Positions 36,480 to 45,627 of a DNA stretch of 64,000 nucleotides are shown here, piece by piece. Below the pieces are notes generated by a model that searched no databases, was not told where the DNA came from, and worked only from the letters and a program-made list of their open reading frames with translations. Numbering within the stretch: position 1 is the first letter of the stretch; every line of letters begins with the position of its first letter. The DNA comes from Prevotella sp. 10(H). Its GTDB lineage: Bacteria; Bacteroidota; Bacteroidia; Bacteroidales; Dysgonomonadaceae. The DNA lies in contig NZ_JOMI01000002.1 in the NCBI RefSeq assembly GCF_000711235.1, positions 186,001 through 250,000 on the forward strand, given 5' to 3'. A program made the translations under genes and the position numbers.

Positions 36480-37769
36480 TTATTTCTGATGCATTGTGTG
36501 TAAGTTTTCTTTGCCTAATGCTTCGCCAAGCGCATTGAGCATGCCATATCCGAATCTGTTGTCGGGTAATAGGTAATGCCCTTCCGACCATTCGTTGAAA
36601 CAGGCAATGGTTATGAACCTCGGAATTTCAGGATTTTTATTCAGATATGAGAATGAAGACATGACAAAGGCTTTGAATGCTGCCGGACTTTCATTCCTGA
36701 ATATGGTACATCCCGGCCATTGATCTTTATTCGGTTTTGACGGACGTTGATCAGGTGCGATATAGCGGGGTGTCGAATCCCAGCCTGCACCCAGAGACGG
36801 AATATACGGTATGTCGAATTCCATACGGTGTTCGTCCCATAACTTAAAGGCTACATCTGCAGCGGCAATTCCGTAGTCGGGCAATTCGATGTCCTTCGGT
36901 TGAAAACGTCCCGCTATCCAGTCCAGCGGATTGTAAGAACCGACCGTATTGTATCCTGCTCCAGCCATATTCTTGGTACTGAATCCTGTAACATGGAAAT
37001 GCAGATCCGGATGTCCCAGATGTCGGGCATACTCCCGCAGGTCGGTAAATAATTTTTTTACCCCATCGAGTGAGAGCTTGGCTTCAAGCCGGCGTGCATC
37101 CCAGATGCATATAACAGGTTTCTTATCTATTTTCCAGTAGTTTTCGAGATTACAGTATCGTGAGATAATGTATGTAAGGCTTCGGAAAGCCTCTTCGTAT
37201 GAAAAATCCGGTGCATCATAGCTGGGTGGATAAGCATTCTGTCCGTCGGTTTTCTTGGTAGGGTAGAGGATATACCACGGGTGGTTTGTCCACATGCAGG
37301 CAAATTTTACATCGTTTGTATTTTTTGCTTCCAGAAACCCATTTTCAAGAGCTTCGTGCAGGCATGGTTTCCCCCCATACCAATACCAGTCCCAGATGAG
37401 GACATCTACGCCGCTTTTTTTGCAAAGGTCGTTATATACTTCCCACGTAGACGGCAGGCTTTCATCCAATTCTCCGAGTAAAGGTGTTCTCGGTTGCTGA
37501 TGCCCGTCGAACCATGGGCGTGCACTCCTTATCAGGTTATATTCTGTCCACCCCGGTGCATAGAGCTTGTTGTGAAGAGCCGATGCATGATAATTTGGGA
37601 AAACATAGGATGCTACCGTTAATCCGTCGGGTTTTTTCAAATATTGCGTGCCTCCTGCCAAAGTTTCGAGGTCATCCGGCAGACGGCTGACTTTGGCTTC
37701 TGTCTTTTTCTGAGCAGTAATAGAAAAAGATACTATAATGAAGGACAGTAACAGAAAATAGTTTTTCAT
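36480..37769 (-). CDS. GH99/WbsX-like secreted glycosidase candidate
   Basis: The 429-residue protein has a signal peptide (cleavage near ITAQ). It then shows YVFPNYHASALHNKLYAPGW, TEYNLIRSARPWFDGHQQPR, VLIWDWYWYGGKPCLHEALE, a KKPVICIWDARR strand and a C-terminal FITIACFNEWSEGHYLLPDN. These resemble the GH99-like domain of WbsX proteins, where carboxylates near the WxW and NEW(SE) motifs would act on glycans. Activity is not established for this relative. It is preceded by a large hairpin that separates it from susD. Confidence 0.7.
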   Translation of the reverse strand: MKNYFLLLSFIIVSFSITAQKKTEAKVSRLPDDLETLAGGTQYLKKPDGLTVASYVFPNYHASALHNKLYAPGWTEYNLIRSARPWFDGHQQPRTPLLGELDESLPSTWEVYNDLCKKSGVDVLIWDWYWYGGKPCLHEALENGFLEAKNTNDVKFACMWTNHPWYILYPTKKTDGQNAYPPSYDAPDFSYEEAFRSLTYIISRYCNLENYWKIDKKPVICIWDARRLEAKLSLDGVKKLFTDLREYARHLGHPDLHFHVTGFSTKNMAGAGYNTVGSYNPLDWIAGRFQPKDIELPDYGIAAADVAFKLWDEHRMEFDIPYIPSLGAGWDSTPRYIAPDQRPSKPNKDQWPGCTIFRNESPAAFKAFVMSSFSYLNKNPEIPRFITIACFNEWSEGHYLLPDNRFGYGMLNALGEALGKENLHTMHQK

Positions 37770-37795
37770 ATAAATTAAAATTGAGTGACTAATCT

Positions 37796-37850
37796 ATCAT
37801 TCTGAAGTCCGGACATAATTATTGAGGAAATCTTCCGGCTTCAGAATGAT
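37796..37850 (-). promoter_or_regulatory. Long intra-operon hairpin between susD and glycosidase
   Basis: ATCATTCTGAAGTCCGGA (37796-37813) pairs with TCCGGCTTCAGAATGAT (37834-37850) with one bulge, a 17-bp stem around a 20-base loop. No T-run follows directly on the - strand. It could stabilise the susCD message or partially terminate, making downstream enzyme genes less expressed than susCD. Confidence 0.6.
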
Positions 37851-37894
37851 AAATATCTAAATAACTCTATCTATATACATTAACCCATATATTT

Positions 37895-39676
37895 TTACTC
37901 CACAGGAATATTATTCTCAGCACCCGGATAACCTATATTCTGATTGATGCGCCCCATGGTATTGGCTGTAATGGCTGTATGAGGAACCGGCCAAAGTACA
38001 TGATAAGGTCTTATCACAAACGGATTTGTAGAATAAAAATATTCTTTTCTGTAGAAATTATTCTTTAAAATAACCCTGTCGTAATACCAGTTCTTTTTGC
38101 TGAAGTCTTTCAGGTTGTATCCGTCTTTGCCCAGTTGTGCCATAATGAATGCGATGCGGGTAAGTTCTGTCTTACGATGCTCTTCTATAAAGAGTTCGCG
38201 TGCCCGTTCATCCAATATATCATCCAGAGTAACTGCCGATAATTTCGGTGCCTTTGCCCTGTCGCGCACTTCGTTTACATCACTTGTCGCTTTAGATATA
38301 TTGTTGAGCCAGTAATAGGCTTCGGCTCTCATCAGATACGTTTCTGCCAGACGGAATACATATTGATCGGTAAATCCACCCGAAGGAGTTTTTCCCTTAT
38401 TGATGTCATCTTTATATATCAATACCTTTACTCTCGGGAATGAATAGTAGCACCGCATGGTATCGGTTACATATTGTCTTTGTACAGGTTTTCCGAACCA
38501 TTCTGCACTACCTCCCTTAGACGCAGGCCTGTTATATTTCAACGTTGATATATCATACCAGTTATTGTTATTGCGGCGCATATCACTACCGCAGTTTTTC
38601 CATATCTCGTATTGGTGATAGTTGCTTGGGCGTATTTTGGATATGCCGCGTCCGAGCTCTGCCAATTGTTCGTATCCGTCATAAGGGCCTGTATCGTAGG
38701 TCGTCCCTTGTTTTCCGTCCGGCGTTCTTACTGCGGCTCCGTTGCTCCAGTAAGGAACATAATTACGCATACGCTGTGAGCCGTTTCCTTGTACATTCCC
38801 CAACAAGCCGTATCGTTCCTGTAATACGAAAATTGCCTCTTTGTTGGCATTGTCACTGATGTTTACTTCGCCGAAAAGGTCGTTGAAAACATCGAGGCTT
38901 GCATTGCTTGCATTTGTTCCGAAGCGGGTTTTCATTAGCGACAAGCCGTTATCGTTGATACAGCGTGTAGCCGAATCGACAGCTTTCTGGAATTCACCTA
39001 CAGCCAGATAGAGCTTCGTTAGCAGATGTTCCCCTGCCGCTCTGTTTACTCCTCCGCGGACTACCTCTTTAGGGAGCCATTGTACGGCAAATTCCATATC
39101 GGATTTCATTTGATGAAGAATTTTTAATCTGGATGAAGAAACGAAATCGATTTTTGGTTCTGCTACCTCTTCCAGTACTAACGGCACATCACCCCACTGA
39201 TGAGTCAGGAGATAGTACCAGTATGATCTGTGGAAATAGGCTTCCGATAGCAGGGCATTCTTATCCTGTTCGGATATGCCTTCTACTGTTTCTACCCGGG
39301 TGACAATGGTATTGGCATACTTGATGCCGTTCCAGCAATATTCCCAATACCGTAAGTACGCATCGATACTGGATTCGGGAGTCAATTGTATTTCCAGATT
39401 ATGTATTTCTTTGGTTTCGGGAGAGCCCATCACCGACATATCTGAATATGCGTATTCAGATACCAAGGGATTCATATTGCTGAAAGCATCGCCGAACCAC
39501 TCCCATTTTATCTGTTTGCGGCATGTATTGAGTCCGGCTTCCAATCCTTCTTTTGTATTGTAAGTATTTTCGGGAGCATAGAAAGATAATGGCTTCGGAT
39601 CGAGGTCAACACACGATACCATAGTGATAAGGCCAATCGCTATGATAGAACTTTTTACTATATTTAAAGTATTCAT
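37895..39676 (-). CDS. SusD/RagB-family glycan-binding lipoprotein
   Basis: Surface glycan-binding partner of SusC. The 593 residues start with a lipoprotein signal (lipobox MVSC, Cys22) followed by VDLDPKPLSFYAPENTYNTK. The TPR-rich SusD fold shows LLSEAYFHRSYWYYLLTHQW and FRLAETYLMRAEAYYWLNN, and the C-terminus has the typical DERARELFIEEHRKTELTRI. susC lies 30 bases upstream in the same transcript. Confidence 0.95.
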   Translation of the reverse strand: MNTLNIVKSSIIAIGLITMVSCVDLDPKPLSFYAPENTYNTKEGLEAGLNTCRKQIKWEWFGDAFSNMNPLVSEYAYSDMSVMGSPETKEIHNLEIQLTPESSIDAYLRYWEYCWNGIKYANTIVTRVETVEGISEQDKNALLSEAYFHRSYWYYLLTHQWGDVPLVLEEVAEPKIDFVSSSRLKILHQMKSDMEFAVQWLPKEVVRGGVNRAAGEHLLTKLYLAVGEFQKAVDSATRCINDNGLSLMKTRFGTNASNASLDVFNDLFGEVNISDNANKEAIFVLQERYGLLGNVQGNGSQRMRNYVPYWSNGAAVRTPDGKQGTTYDTGPYDGYEQLAELGRGISKIRPSNYHQYEIWKNCGSDMRRNNNNWYDISTLKYNRPASKGGSAEWFGKPVQRQYVTDTMRCYYSFPRVKVLIYKDDINKGKTPSGGFTDQYVFRLAETYLMRAEAYYWLNNISKATSDVNEVRDRAKAPKLSAVTLDDILDERARELFIEEHRKTELTRIAFIMAQLGKDGYNLKDFSKKNWYYDRVILKNNFYRKEYFYSTNPFVIRPYHVLWPVPHTAITANTMGRINQNIGYPGAENNIPVE

Positions 39677-39705
39677 CTTACTTATTTGTTTAATAATTGT
39701 TCTTC

Positions 39706-42700
39706 TTAAAATGTGATATCTATGCCGAGAGTGAACATACGGGGAGATGTCCCTATATTTTCAGGATCATAGTATTTCCAGTCTGTAATTACAAAAGCAT
39801 TGTCTACATTAAGGCTTACTTTGAGATTTTCGATAGAAGCCTTTTTGAGAAGTTTTTTAGGGAAGATATATCCTAAAGATGCATTTTGCAAGCGTATGTA
39901 GTCTCTTTTCTTCCATATTCTTACACTAGGATTGGCACTGTTCGATCCCAGCCGTGCATATTCATTAGACGGGTTGTCCGGTGTCCAGTACTCGGTCCAT
40001 ATCGAGTTGAACCTGTCGTAATAACGGCCGTCGTAATTGCGCGGCATGCTGTCTTCGCCCCAGTAGTTAAATTCTCCTCTGAATACGAATGACAGATTAA
40101 TACAGTTCAGGAAGGTAAAATCATTACGCAGCGACATATGATAGCGAGGTATTCTCGAGCCCATAAACAGTTTGTCTCTTTCGTCGAGTACGCCGTCTTC
40201 ATTAACGTCCAGAAGCCTCGGGTCACCGGGTTGTTTCCCGTATTTCTTCGCCTCTTCTTCCTCTCCGAGCTGCCATATGCCTATCATCTTGTAATCCCTC
40301 AGCGTATATATGCCATGACCGATATACCATCCGTTTGTCAGGTCGTCGCCTTCTCTTTGGCCTATTACGTTGCCGTCATTGTCGAGCACATCTACCATGT
40401 CGCCATACAGGTGCTTGATCTTATTGTTGTTGGCGCTGTATATAAAGGTTGTAGACCAATGCACTTTTTTAGGAATATTGAGGTTTACACTGCTTAGAGT
40501 AAGTTCTATACCTTTGTTGTTTACCTCTCCCAGATTGGAGATAACAGTTCTGAAGCCTGTTATATTCGGTAATGCCCTGTCTAATATGAGATCTGTAGTT
40601 TTGTTGGAATATATATCTACTACCCCGCTCAGCCGTCCGTTGAAAAAGCCGAAATCGAGGCCTAAGTTAAAGGCTTGTGTTCTCTCCCATTTCAGCGATT
40701 TATTGGCCATATTATCAGTCCATAGTCCTGATACGGTTTCTCCTCCCTGAATATGGTCGGTAAGATTAAGTTTCGAAAGTGCTTTGTAGCGGCCAAAATC
40801 CCTGTTTCCATTTTCGCCCCACGAGAATCGTAGCTTCAGGTTGTCCAGTGCTCTGTTTTTAATAAAGCTTTCTTCTGATAATCGCCATGCAACTGCGAAT
40901 GCGGGATATGTGCCATGCGGGTTTCTTGCTCCGAAAGCAGAAAATCCGTCGCGGCGTACCGAGGCCGTAAAGAGGTATTTATCCATTAGTCCGTAGTTGA
41001 CTCTGCCCAATAAAGTTGTACCGGTCTGAATTTCATCGGATGCACCTGTATTTGGTAATACACCTCCGTCGAGATTATGGTATCCCAGATTTCCATTAGG
41101 TTTGAATCCCTGATTAGAAGCTGTTGTTGTCCAGAACTGGTACTTTTCGGAACCTGCTACGAATGTAAGGTCAATATTATGTATTTTATTGAAAGTATAA
41201 TTCCATCTCAATATATTATCTACCAACCATTCATAGTCCGAAAACTCTTCTCTGTTTGTTTTGCCTCCTTTTGGTGTAGACGGTATAATTTCGGAAGTAT
41301 AGTTATAACTTTTTCTCCAGCCGTAGCGGTTAGTGAAATTTGTCCTGAATGTCACTCCATATGGCAATGTCAGCATACCGTAGATAGTTGCATTCAGCGT
41401 CTGGGCTTTATGGAATTTATCATTAACATAGTGTGCCAGCAAAGGATTCGATGAACGCCCGTCATTGTAGGGAAAATTATTCAGTGTGCCGTCATCATTG
41501 TATGCCATTAGATAGGGGCTCATAGTATCGGCTTGACCTGTATCGGCTACTATACCTTCATTCGCCCTGTCTGAAAATTGAGCATTTATACCAAACTTGA
41601 ACCATTTCTGAATATCTGCGTCGAGATTGACACGCGCTCTGGTAGCTTTAAATTCATCTCCTTCCTTGAAGCCTTCATTATCAGTTCTTCCCAGAGAAAT
41701 AAAATAGTTGACCCGGGAGGATTTGCCCGATATGGAAGCATTATAGTTTTGGCGAAATCCTGTACGGTATACCGCATCTCTCCAGTCGGTAGTCCTACCT
41801 GCCTTATAATTGTTTATTTCGTCAGGAATAAAACTGAGGCGGGTCAGCCAAGTTTCTATATAATCGCCCGAGAAGCCTCCTTCATATGCTGCCCAGTCTT
41901 CCATCGTTACACCTGATGGCAAGTTATATGGATCGTTGTAATATCCCAGTGGTTTTTTATCTTTTTCGGGAGCAAAATAATCATTTGTTATAAAGTAATC
42001 GGCACGACGTTGCAAATACTGTTCGGGTGTAGGCATTGCTGGCATTGTGCGCGATTTGGTTGTCCCGAATTTTGCACTTACATTTATTATCGGTTTTTCG
42101 CTGGTTCCCCTTTTTGTTGTGATCATTATAGCGCCTGCCGATGCTTTCGATCCGAAAATAGCGGCAGAACTGGCATCCTTCAACACGTCGATGCTTTCTA
42201 TATCATTGGGGTTTATATCAGATATATTACCATAGTAAATATTTCCGTCGAGTACAACCAGCGGGCTTGTTGAAGCTTTGAGAGATGCCGGACCCCTGAT
42301 CTGCATAGAGCCTCCTCCGGCTGCTGTATTATCTACAGTAACCCTCAGGCCGGCAACACTACCCTTGAGATAGTCTACAAAATTGGTTGCAACTTTGTTT
42401 TCCATTATCTCCTTGCCTATATGAGAAACAGAACCGGTAAGGTCTTTCTTCTTTACGGTTCCGTATCCTACTACCACCACTTCTTCCAGTTGCTCTGCAG
42501 TTTCGTATAATACCACGCTCAGAGGGCCGGTCTTATCTGTAACATTGATTTCTTCGGTCTGGAAACCGATAAATCTGAATACTAACACCGTCTCATCTTG
42601 AGCCATGTGGATGCGAAAGTTTCCTTCGAGGTCTGTCATGGTACCTTTTGTAGTACCTTGGATGCTAACGCTGACGCCTGCTATAGGCGCTCCGCTGTTA

Positions 42701-42846
42701 TCACTGACAGTTCCCGTTACCATTCCTGCCGCTTGCTGCGAATACAATAAATTGCTTCCTGCAATCAGCATTATACTAAGTAATAATATACACTTAACCT
42801 TTAGGTTAGATATGTTATTCCTAAAAAATAGCTGTGTGTCTAACAT
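39706..42846 (-). CDS. SusC/RagA-family TonB-dependent transporter
   Basis: A 1046-residue outer-membrane oligosaccharide importer. After the signal peptide come a carboxypeptidase-regulatory-like domain (GTVSDNSGAPIAGVSVSIQG), the TonB-box-like EEVVVVGYGTVKKKDLTGSV segment, the plug (VAGLRVTVDNTAAGGGSMQI, NDIESIDVLKDASSAAIFGS) and a 22-strand barrel ending FTLGIDITF with the terminal aromatic. Intact and of normal length. With SusD it defines this region as a polysaccharide utilisation locus. No sigma/anti-sigma or hybrid two-component gene is adjacent; the AraC protein is the likely regulator. Confidence 0.96.
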   Translation of the reverse strand: MLDTQLFFRNNISNLKVKCILLLSIMLIAGSNLLYSQQAAGMVTGTVSDNSGAPIAGVSVSIQGTTKGTMTDLEGNFRIHMAQDETVLVFRFIGFQTEEINVTDKTGPLSVVLYETAEQLEEVVVVGYGTVKKKDLTGSVSHIGKEIMENKVATNFVDYLKGSVAGLRVTVDNTAAGGGSMQIRGPASLKASTSPLVVLDGNIYYGNISDINPNDIESIDVLKDASSAAIFGSKASAGAIMITTKRGTSEKPIINVSAKFGTTKSRTMPAMPTPEQYLQRRADYFITNDYFAPEKDKKPLGYYNDPYNLPSGVTMEDWAAYEGGFSGDYIETWLTRLSFIPDEINNYKAGRTTDWRDAVYRTGFRQNYNASISGKSSRVNYFISLGRTDNEGFKEGDEFKATRARVNLDADIQKWFKFGINAQFSDRANEGIVADTGQADTMSPYLMAYNDDGTLNNFPYNDGRSSNPLLAHYVNDKFHKAQTLNATIYGMLTLPYGVTFRTNFTNRYGWRKSYNYTSEIIPSTPKGGKTNREEFSDYEWLVDNILRWNYTFNKIHNIDLTFVAGSEKYQFWTTTASNQGFKPNGNLGYHNLDGGVLPNTGASDEIQTGTTLLGRVNYGLMDKYLFTASVRRDGFSAFGARNPHGTYPAFAVAWRLSEESFIKNRALDNLKLRFSWGENGNRDFGRYKALSKLNLTDHIQGGETVSGLWTDNMANKSLKWERTQAFNLGLDFGFFNGRLSGVVDIYSNKTTDLILDRALPNITGFRTVISNLGEVNNKGIELTLSSVNLNIPKKVHWSTTFIYSANNNKIKHLYGDMVDVLDNDGNVIGQREGDDLTNGWYIGHGIYTLRDYKMIGIWQLGEEEEAKKYGKQPGDPRLLDVNEDGVLDERDKLFMGSRIPRYHMSLRNDFTFLNCINLSFVFRGEFNYWGEDSMPRNYDGRYYDRFNSIWTEYWTPDNPSNEYARLGSNSANPSVRIWKKRDYIRLQNASLGYIFPKKLLKKASIENLKVSLNVDNAFVITDWKYYDPENIGTSPRMFTLGIDITF

Positions 42847-42912
42847 AAGATTTCAGATTAAAGTTTTGTTTTAGATTTATTAGATTATAAAGGCTGTCTG
42901 TTATGCAGATAA

Positions 42913-43716
42913 CTATACACCACTAAAAGAACTGAAACCGCCATCGACAGGTATAACCGCCCCTGTTATGAATCCGGCTTCGTCGGAACATAAAAATTTT
43001 ACAATACCGTTAAGTTCGCTTATGTCTCCGAAACGCTTCATCGGGGTCCGGCCTAATACCTTAATGCTGCGGTTCGTATACGAGCCGTCAGGATTTATCA
43101 AAACACCCCTGTTTTGGTCCCCGATGAAGAATCCCGGAGCAATTGCATTGACCCGGATTTTGTCGCTGAATTTCAATGCCATTTCCATAGCCATCCACTG
43201 TGTGAAAATGTTTATGGCTGTTTTTGCCATCGAATAGCCCGGTACACGTGTAATTGCCGAATATGTCGCCATTGACGATACGTTGACGATGCTACCGTAC
43301 TTTTGGTCGGCCATCACCTTGCCAAACACCAAGCAGGGATAAACCGAACCATACATATTAAGATCGATAACGCGATTCAGATCCGAAACTTTCATGTCGA
43401 AGACATCCTGATCTTCCGCCAGTGTAGCGCCCGGTAAATTGCCACCGGCGGCATTGATCAGCATGTCTATCTTTCCCCATTTTTCTACTATCTTATCTTT
43501 TACACCGTTGAGACTGTCGATATCCAGAACATTACAAATGAATCCCGAGATTTCGCCCAAACTCTTCAATTCATCTATCCGTTTGTCTATATTTTCCTGC
43601 CGTACATCGAGTATTATTACCCTGACGCCGGCTTCTACAAGGCTTTTAGATATATTTCCACCAAGGACGCCTCCGCCTCCGGTGACGATTGCTACCTTAC
43701 CATTCAAGTTGCTCAT
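42913..43716 (-). CDS. SDR-family oxidoreductase, probable D-mannonate oxidoreductase
   Basis: The 267 residues have the classical SDR cofactor motif VTGGGGVLGGNISKSL, the NAAG stretch (LINAAGGNLPG) and the catalytic Ser-Tyr-Lys (VNVSSMA, then YSMAKTAIN). SDR proteins of this kind beside uxuA reduce fructuronate to mannonate with NAD(P)H, replacing classical UxuB; B. subtilis YjmF is the model. Substrate assignment here rests on context. It is the first gene of the SusC arm, 66 bases upstream of susC. Confidence 0.8.
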   Translation of the reverse strand: MSNLNGKVAIVTGGGGVLGGNISKSLVEAGVRVIILDVRQENIDKRIDELKSLGEISGFICNVLDIDSLNGVKDKIVEKWGKIDMLINAAGGNLPGATLAEDQDVFDMKVSDLNRVIDLNMYGSVYPCLVFGKVMADQKYGSIVNVSSMATYSAITRVPGYSMAKTAINIFTQWMAMEMALKFSDKIRVNAIAPGFFIGDQNRGVLINPDGSYTNRSIKVLGRTPMKRFGDISELNGIVKFLCSDEAGFITGAVIPVDGGFSSFSGV

Positions 43717-44282
43717 AAGTCTTTATATGTTTATTTTAGTTTATATGCGTCTTCTGATTGTTTTTTTGGAATGTTACAATAAACTTGTATCTGCATGTAG
43801 TAGTACATGAGAAATTTTAGTGTTTTGTGAGTAAGCATAATCCGTTACGGGGCGATTAGATTATTGCTTCGGATCTTTTCCGGCCGTTTATCTCCTGCCG
43901 GGTTTATGTGGAATATCGGGGGCGTTTTTCATATGTATATTCCTGTAATGTAAAAGTATAGTTTGTGCCATTCACGGACAAACTAAAAATTTGCAATTGC
44001 TTATATTATATTTGCGGATTGTTGTGAGTAATTTGTTTTATTACATCAAATTATACATTATATGCGAGAAGTAACAACTTTTTTTGGTTAAAAATTTATC
44101 CGGATAGGAAAGCAGACAGTATCGGTTATAGAAATAAAATAAGGCCGTCTTCACAGACAGCCTAATCTCAGTTGTTTAATTGAACCTTTTCAATGGAAAA
44201 ATAAAGTAATTATTTCAATGTGTTTTTATTTTCTGTATATAATGAATATCAGTGGAGGGCTTTTTCCCGGTTTCGTTTACTG
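43717..44282. other. Intergenic region between SDR and DUF3836 cluster
   Basis: No gene is seen in these 566 bases. The part near 43717 must hold the SusC-arm promoter, but no exact TAnnTTTG on the - strand is present, so activation may need a regulator. A DUF3836 terminator lies at 44139-44166. Confidence 0.4.
44139..44166 (-). terminator. Terminator after DUF3836 copy A (shared type)
   Basis: ATAAGGCCGTCT and AGACAGCCTAAT pair around TCAC, about 115 bases past the stop of the gene at 44283. The GTCTTCACAGACAGCCT core is identical to those at 29590-29617 and 44996-45023. Confidence 0.75.
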
Positions 44283-44729
44283 TTACAACTGTGCATAGAG
44301 AGAGTAATCTTTTTCACTGTTGTCGATACTGAATGGTACGATTGAAAGAGTTTCATTCTCATAGTTATAAGCGTGAACCAATATATCGGATTTTTCCGAC
44401 CAGTTGTTAGTCTGGTTATCCCATTTAGTATAAGCTACGTAAAGCAATGAATTATCATCTCCGTATTGATAAGTATAGTTGTAACGGCTTTCCCATCCTT
44501 TTTCATTATTCCATACGCTTGTTGTTCTTTCCTGCAGGTTACCTGCTGCGTCGTAGAAATAATATACTTTAGATATCGGAGCATGAGTTGCTTCGTCTAC
44601 GGTGATGTATTCTTTTGCTGTTCCTTTTTCTGTTTCAGATACGTTACTCAGGGTCATTGTACCTTGTGCGCTAACATTCATTATTGAAACGAATACTGCG
44701 AATACTGATGTTATAAATGTTGCTTTCAT
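44283..44729 (-). CDS. DUF3836 secreted protein, copy A
   Basis: A 148-residue product from the ATG at 44729. Signal peptide MKATFITSVFAVFVSIMNVS (cleavage after AQ), then SNVSETEKGTAKEYITVDEA, FYDAAGNLQERTTSVWNNEK, GWESRYNYTYQYGDDNSLLY and a KWDNQ...SDILVHAYNYEN tail. The family has no known function; members are small exported beta-rich proteins of Bacteroidales. A longer frame starting at 44786 would place coding sequence over the putative sigma-54 element and lacks a direct signal peptide, so the inner ATG is preferred. Confidence 0.8.
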   Translation of the reverse strand: MKATFITSVFAVFVSIMNVSAQGTMTLSNVSETEKGTAKEYITVDEATHAPISKVYYFYDAAGNLQERTTSVWNNEKGWESRYNYTYQYGDDNSLLYVAYTKWDNQTNNWSEKSDILVHAYNYENETLSIVPFSIDNSEKDYSLYAQL

Positions 44730-44780
44730 GATTTTATATTTTTTGTTGTTATTTTTTAATTGCTTATCTACAATATAATA

Positions 44781-44797
44781 TGCCAAAGTCGTGCCAA
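44781..44797 (-). promoter_or_regulatory. Sigma-54 (-24/-12) promoter before DUF3836 copy A
   Basis: On the - strand: TTGGCACGACTTTGGCA. Against TTGGCACG-N4-TTGCA the -24 GG and -12 GC are correctly spaced and only one conserved base differs (T to G). Transcription would begin near 44770, giving a leader of about 41 bases to the ATG at 44729. Confidence 0.7.
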
Positions 44798-44995
44798 AAA
44801 ATATAATAGTCAGTAAATCAGTTGTTTGTTAAGATGTGATGCTTGCCGAATTGTAAACTTTTTTTACAACAGTAGTAGAATTTTATACAATTCTGATATT
44901 CTTAATGATTGTGGTTCAGGATTATGGGGTAGGAGATTATAAGTGTATTAAATGGTGTCCGCAATGTACGGATATGGACACACGTATATAAAAGC

Positions 44996-45023
44996 ATAAG
45001 GCTGTCTTCACAGACAGCCTTAA
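44996..45023 (-). terminator. Terminator after DUF3836 copy B (shared type)
   Basis: ATAAGGCTGTCT pairs with AGACAGCCTTAT-type sequence around a TCAC loop; 50 bases past the stop of the gene at 45074. Both this and 44139-44166 are followed by GTTGTTTAATTGAACCTT-like sequence, so the 3' regions were duplicated with the genes. Confidence 0.8.
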
Positions 45024-45073
45024 TGAAAGTTGTTTTAATTGAACCTTGCTATGGAAATTTATGTAGTGTTATC

Positions 45074-45463
45074 TTATTTGCTTGCCAGCGATTCTTGGCT
45101 TTCGCTATCTATATTAGCAGCGAAATATACTTCGTCACCCCAAGAGTCGTTTTTATTATCCCATTTTGTATATGTGTATGCGATATTTTTACCGGCAGTG
45201 TATTGGTATTCATATTTTGCACGTTCCTGCCAACCTTTTTCACTGTTCCATACGCTTACTACTCTTTCCAGCATGTTGCCTTCATTGTCGTAGAAGTAAT
45301 ATGTTTTTGAAATCGGTTTTTGATCTTTGTCTACTTTTATATATTCTTTTTTTGTGCCCGCCTCATCTTTTGAAATATTACTGAGAGTTACTCCGTTTTT
45401 TGCATTAAGACTCATTGTTGAAACTAATAATGCGATTGCTGAGATTAAAATAGTTGTTTTCAT
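45074..45463 (-). CDS. DUF3836 secreted protein, copy B (short)
   Basis: This 129-residue paralogue has signal peptide MKTTILISAIALLVSTMSLN and the family core SNISKDEAGTKKEYIKVDKD, KTYYFYDNEGNMLERVVSVW, NSEKGWQERAKYEYQY, YTKWDNKNDSWGDEVY. It lacks the SDILVHxY tail of copies A and C and ends AANIDSESQESLASK, so the C-terminus is shortened or rewritten. Family function is unknown. Confidence 0.8.
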   Translation of the reverse strand: MKTTILISAIALLVSTMSLNAKNGVTLSNISKDEAGTKKEYIKVDKDQKPISKTYYFYDNEGNMLERVVSVWNSEKGWQERAKYEYQYTAGKNIAYTYTKWDNKNDSWGDEVYFAANIDSESQESLASK

Positions 45464-45516
45464 AATTGTATATTTTATTTTGTTATTATTATTAATCGTT
45501 CATCTGAAATATAATA

Positions 45517-45533
45517 TGCCAAAGCCGTGCCAA
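45517..45533 (-). promoter_or_regulatory. Sigma-54 (-24/-12) promoter before DUF3836 copy B
   Basis: On the - strand: TTGGCACGGCTTTGGCA, the same one-mismatch -24/-12 element as for copy A, 54 bases before the ATG (52 for copy A). Spacing and sequence agree, while the adjacent leader bases differ. Confidence 0.7.
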
Positions 45534-45627
45534 AATTTATAATATTCAGTAGGTCAATATCTTGTGTGCTTTATGGGTATTAGCTGATTGTAAATTATTT
45601 TTACACCGACAGTCCATTTTTTTACAA

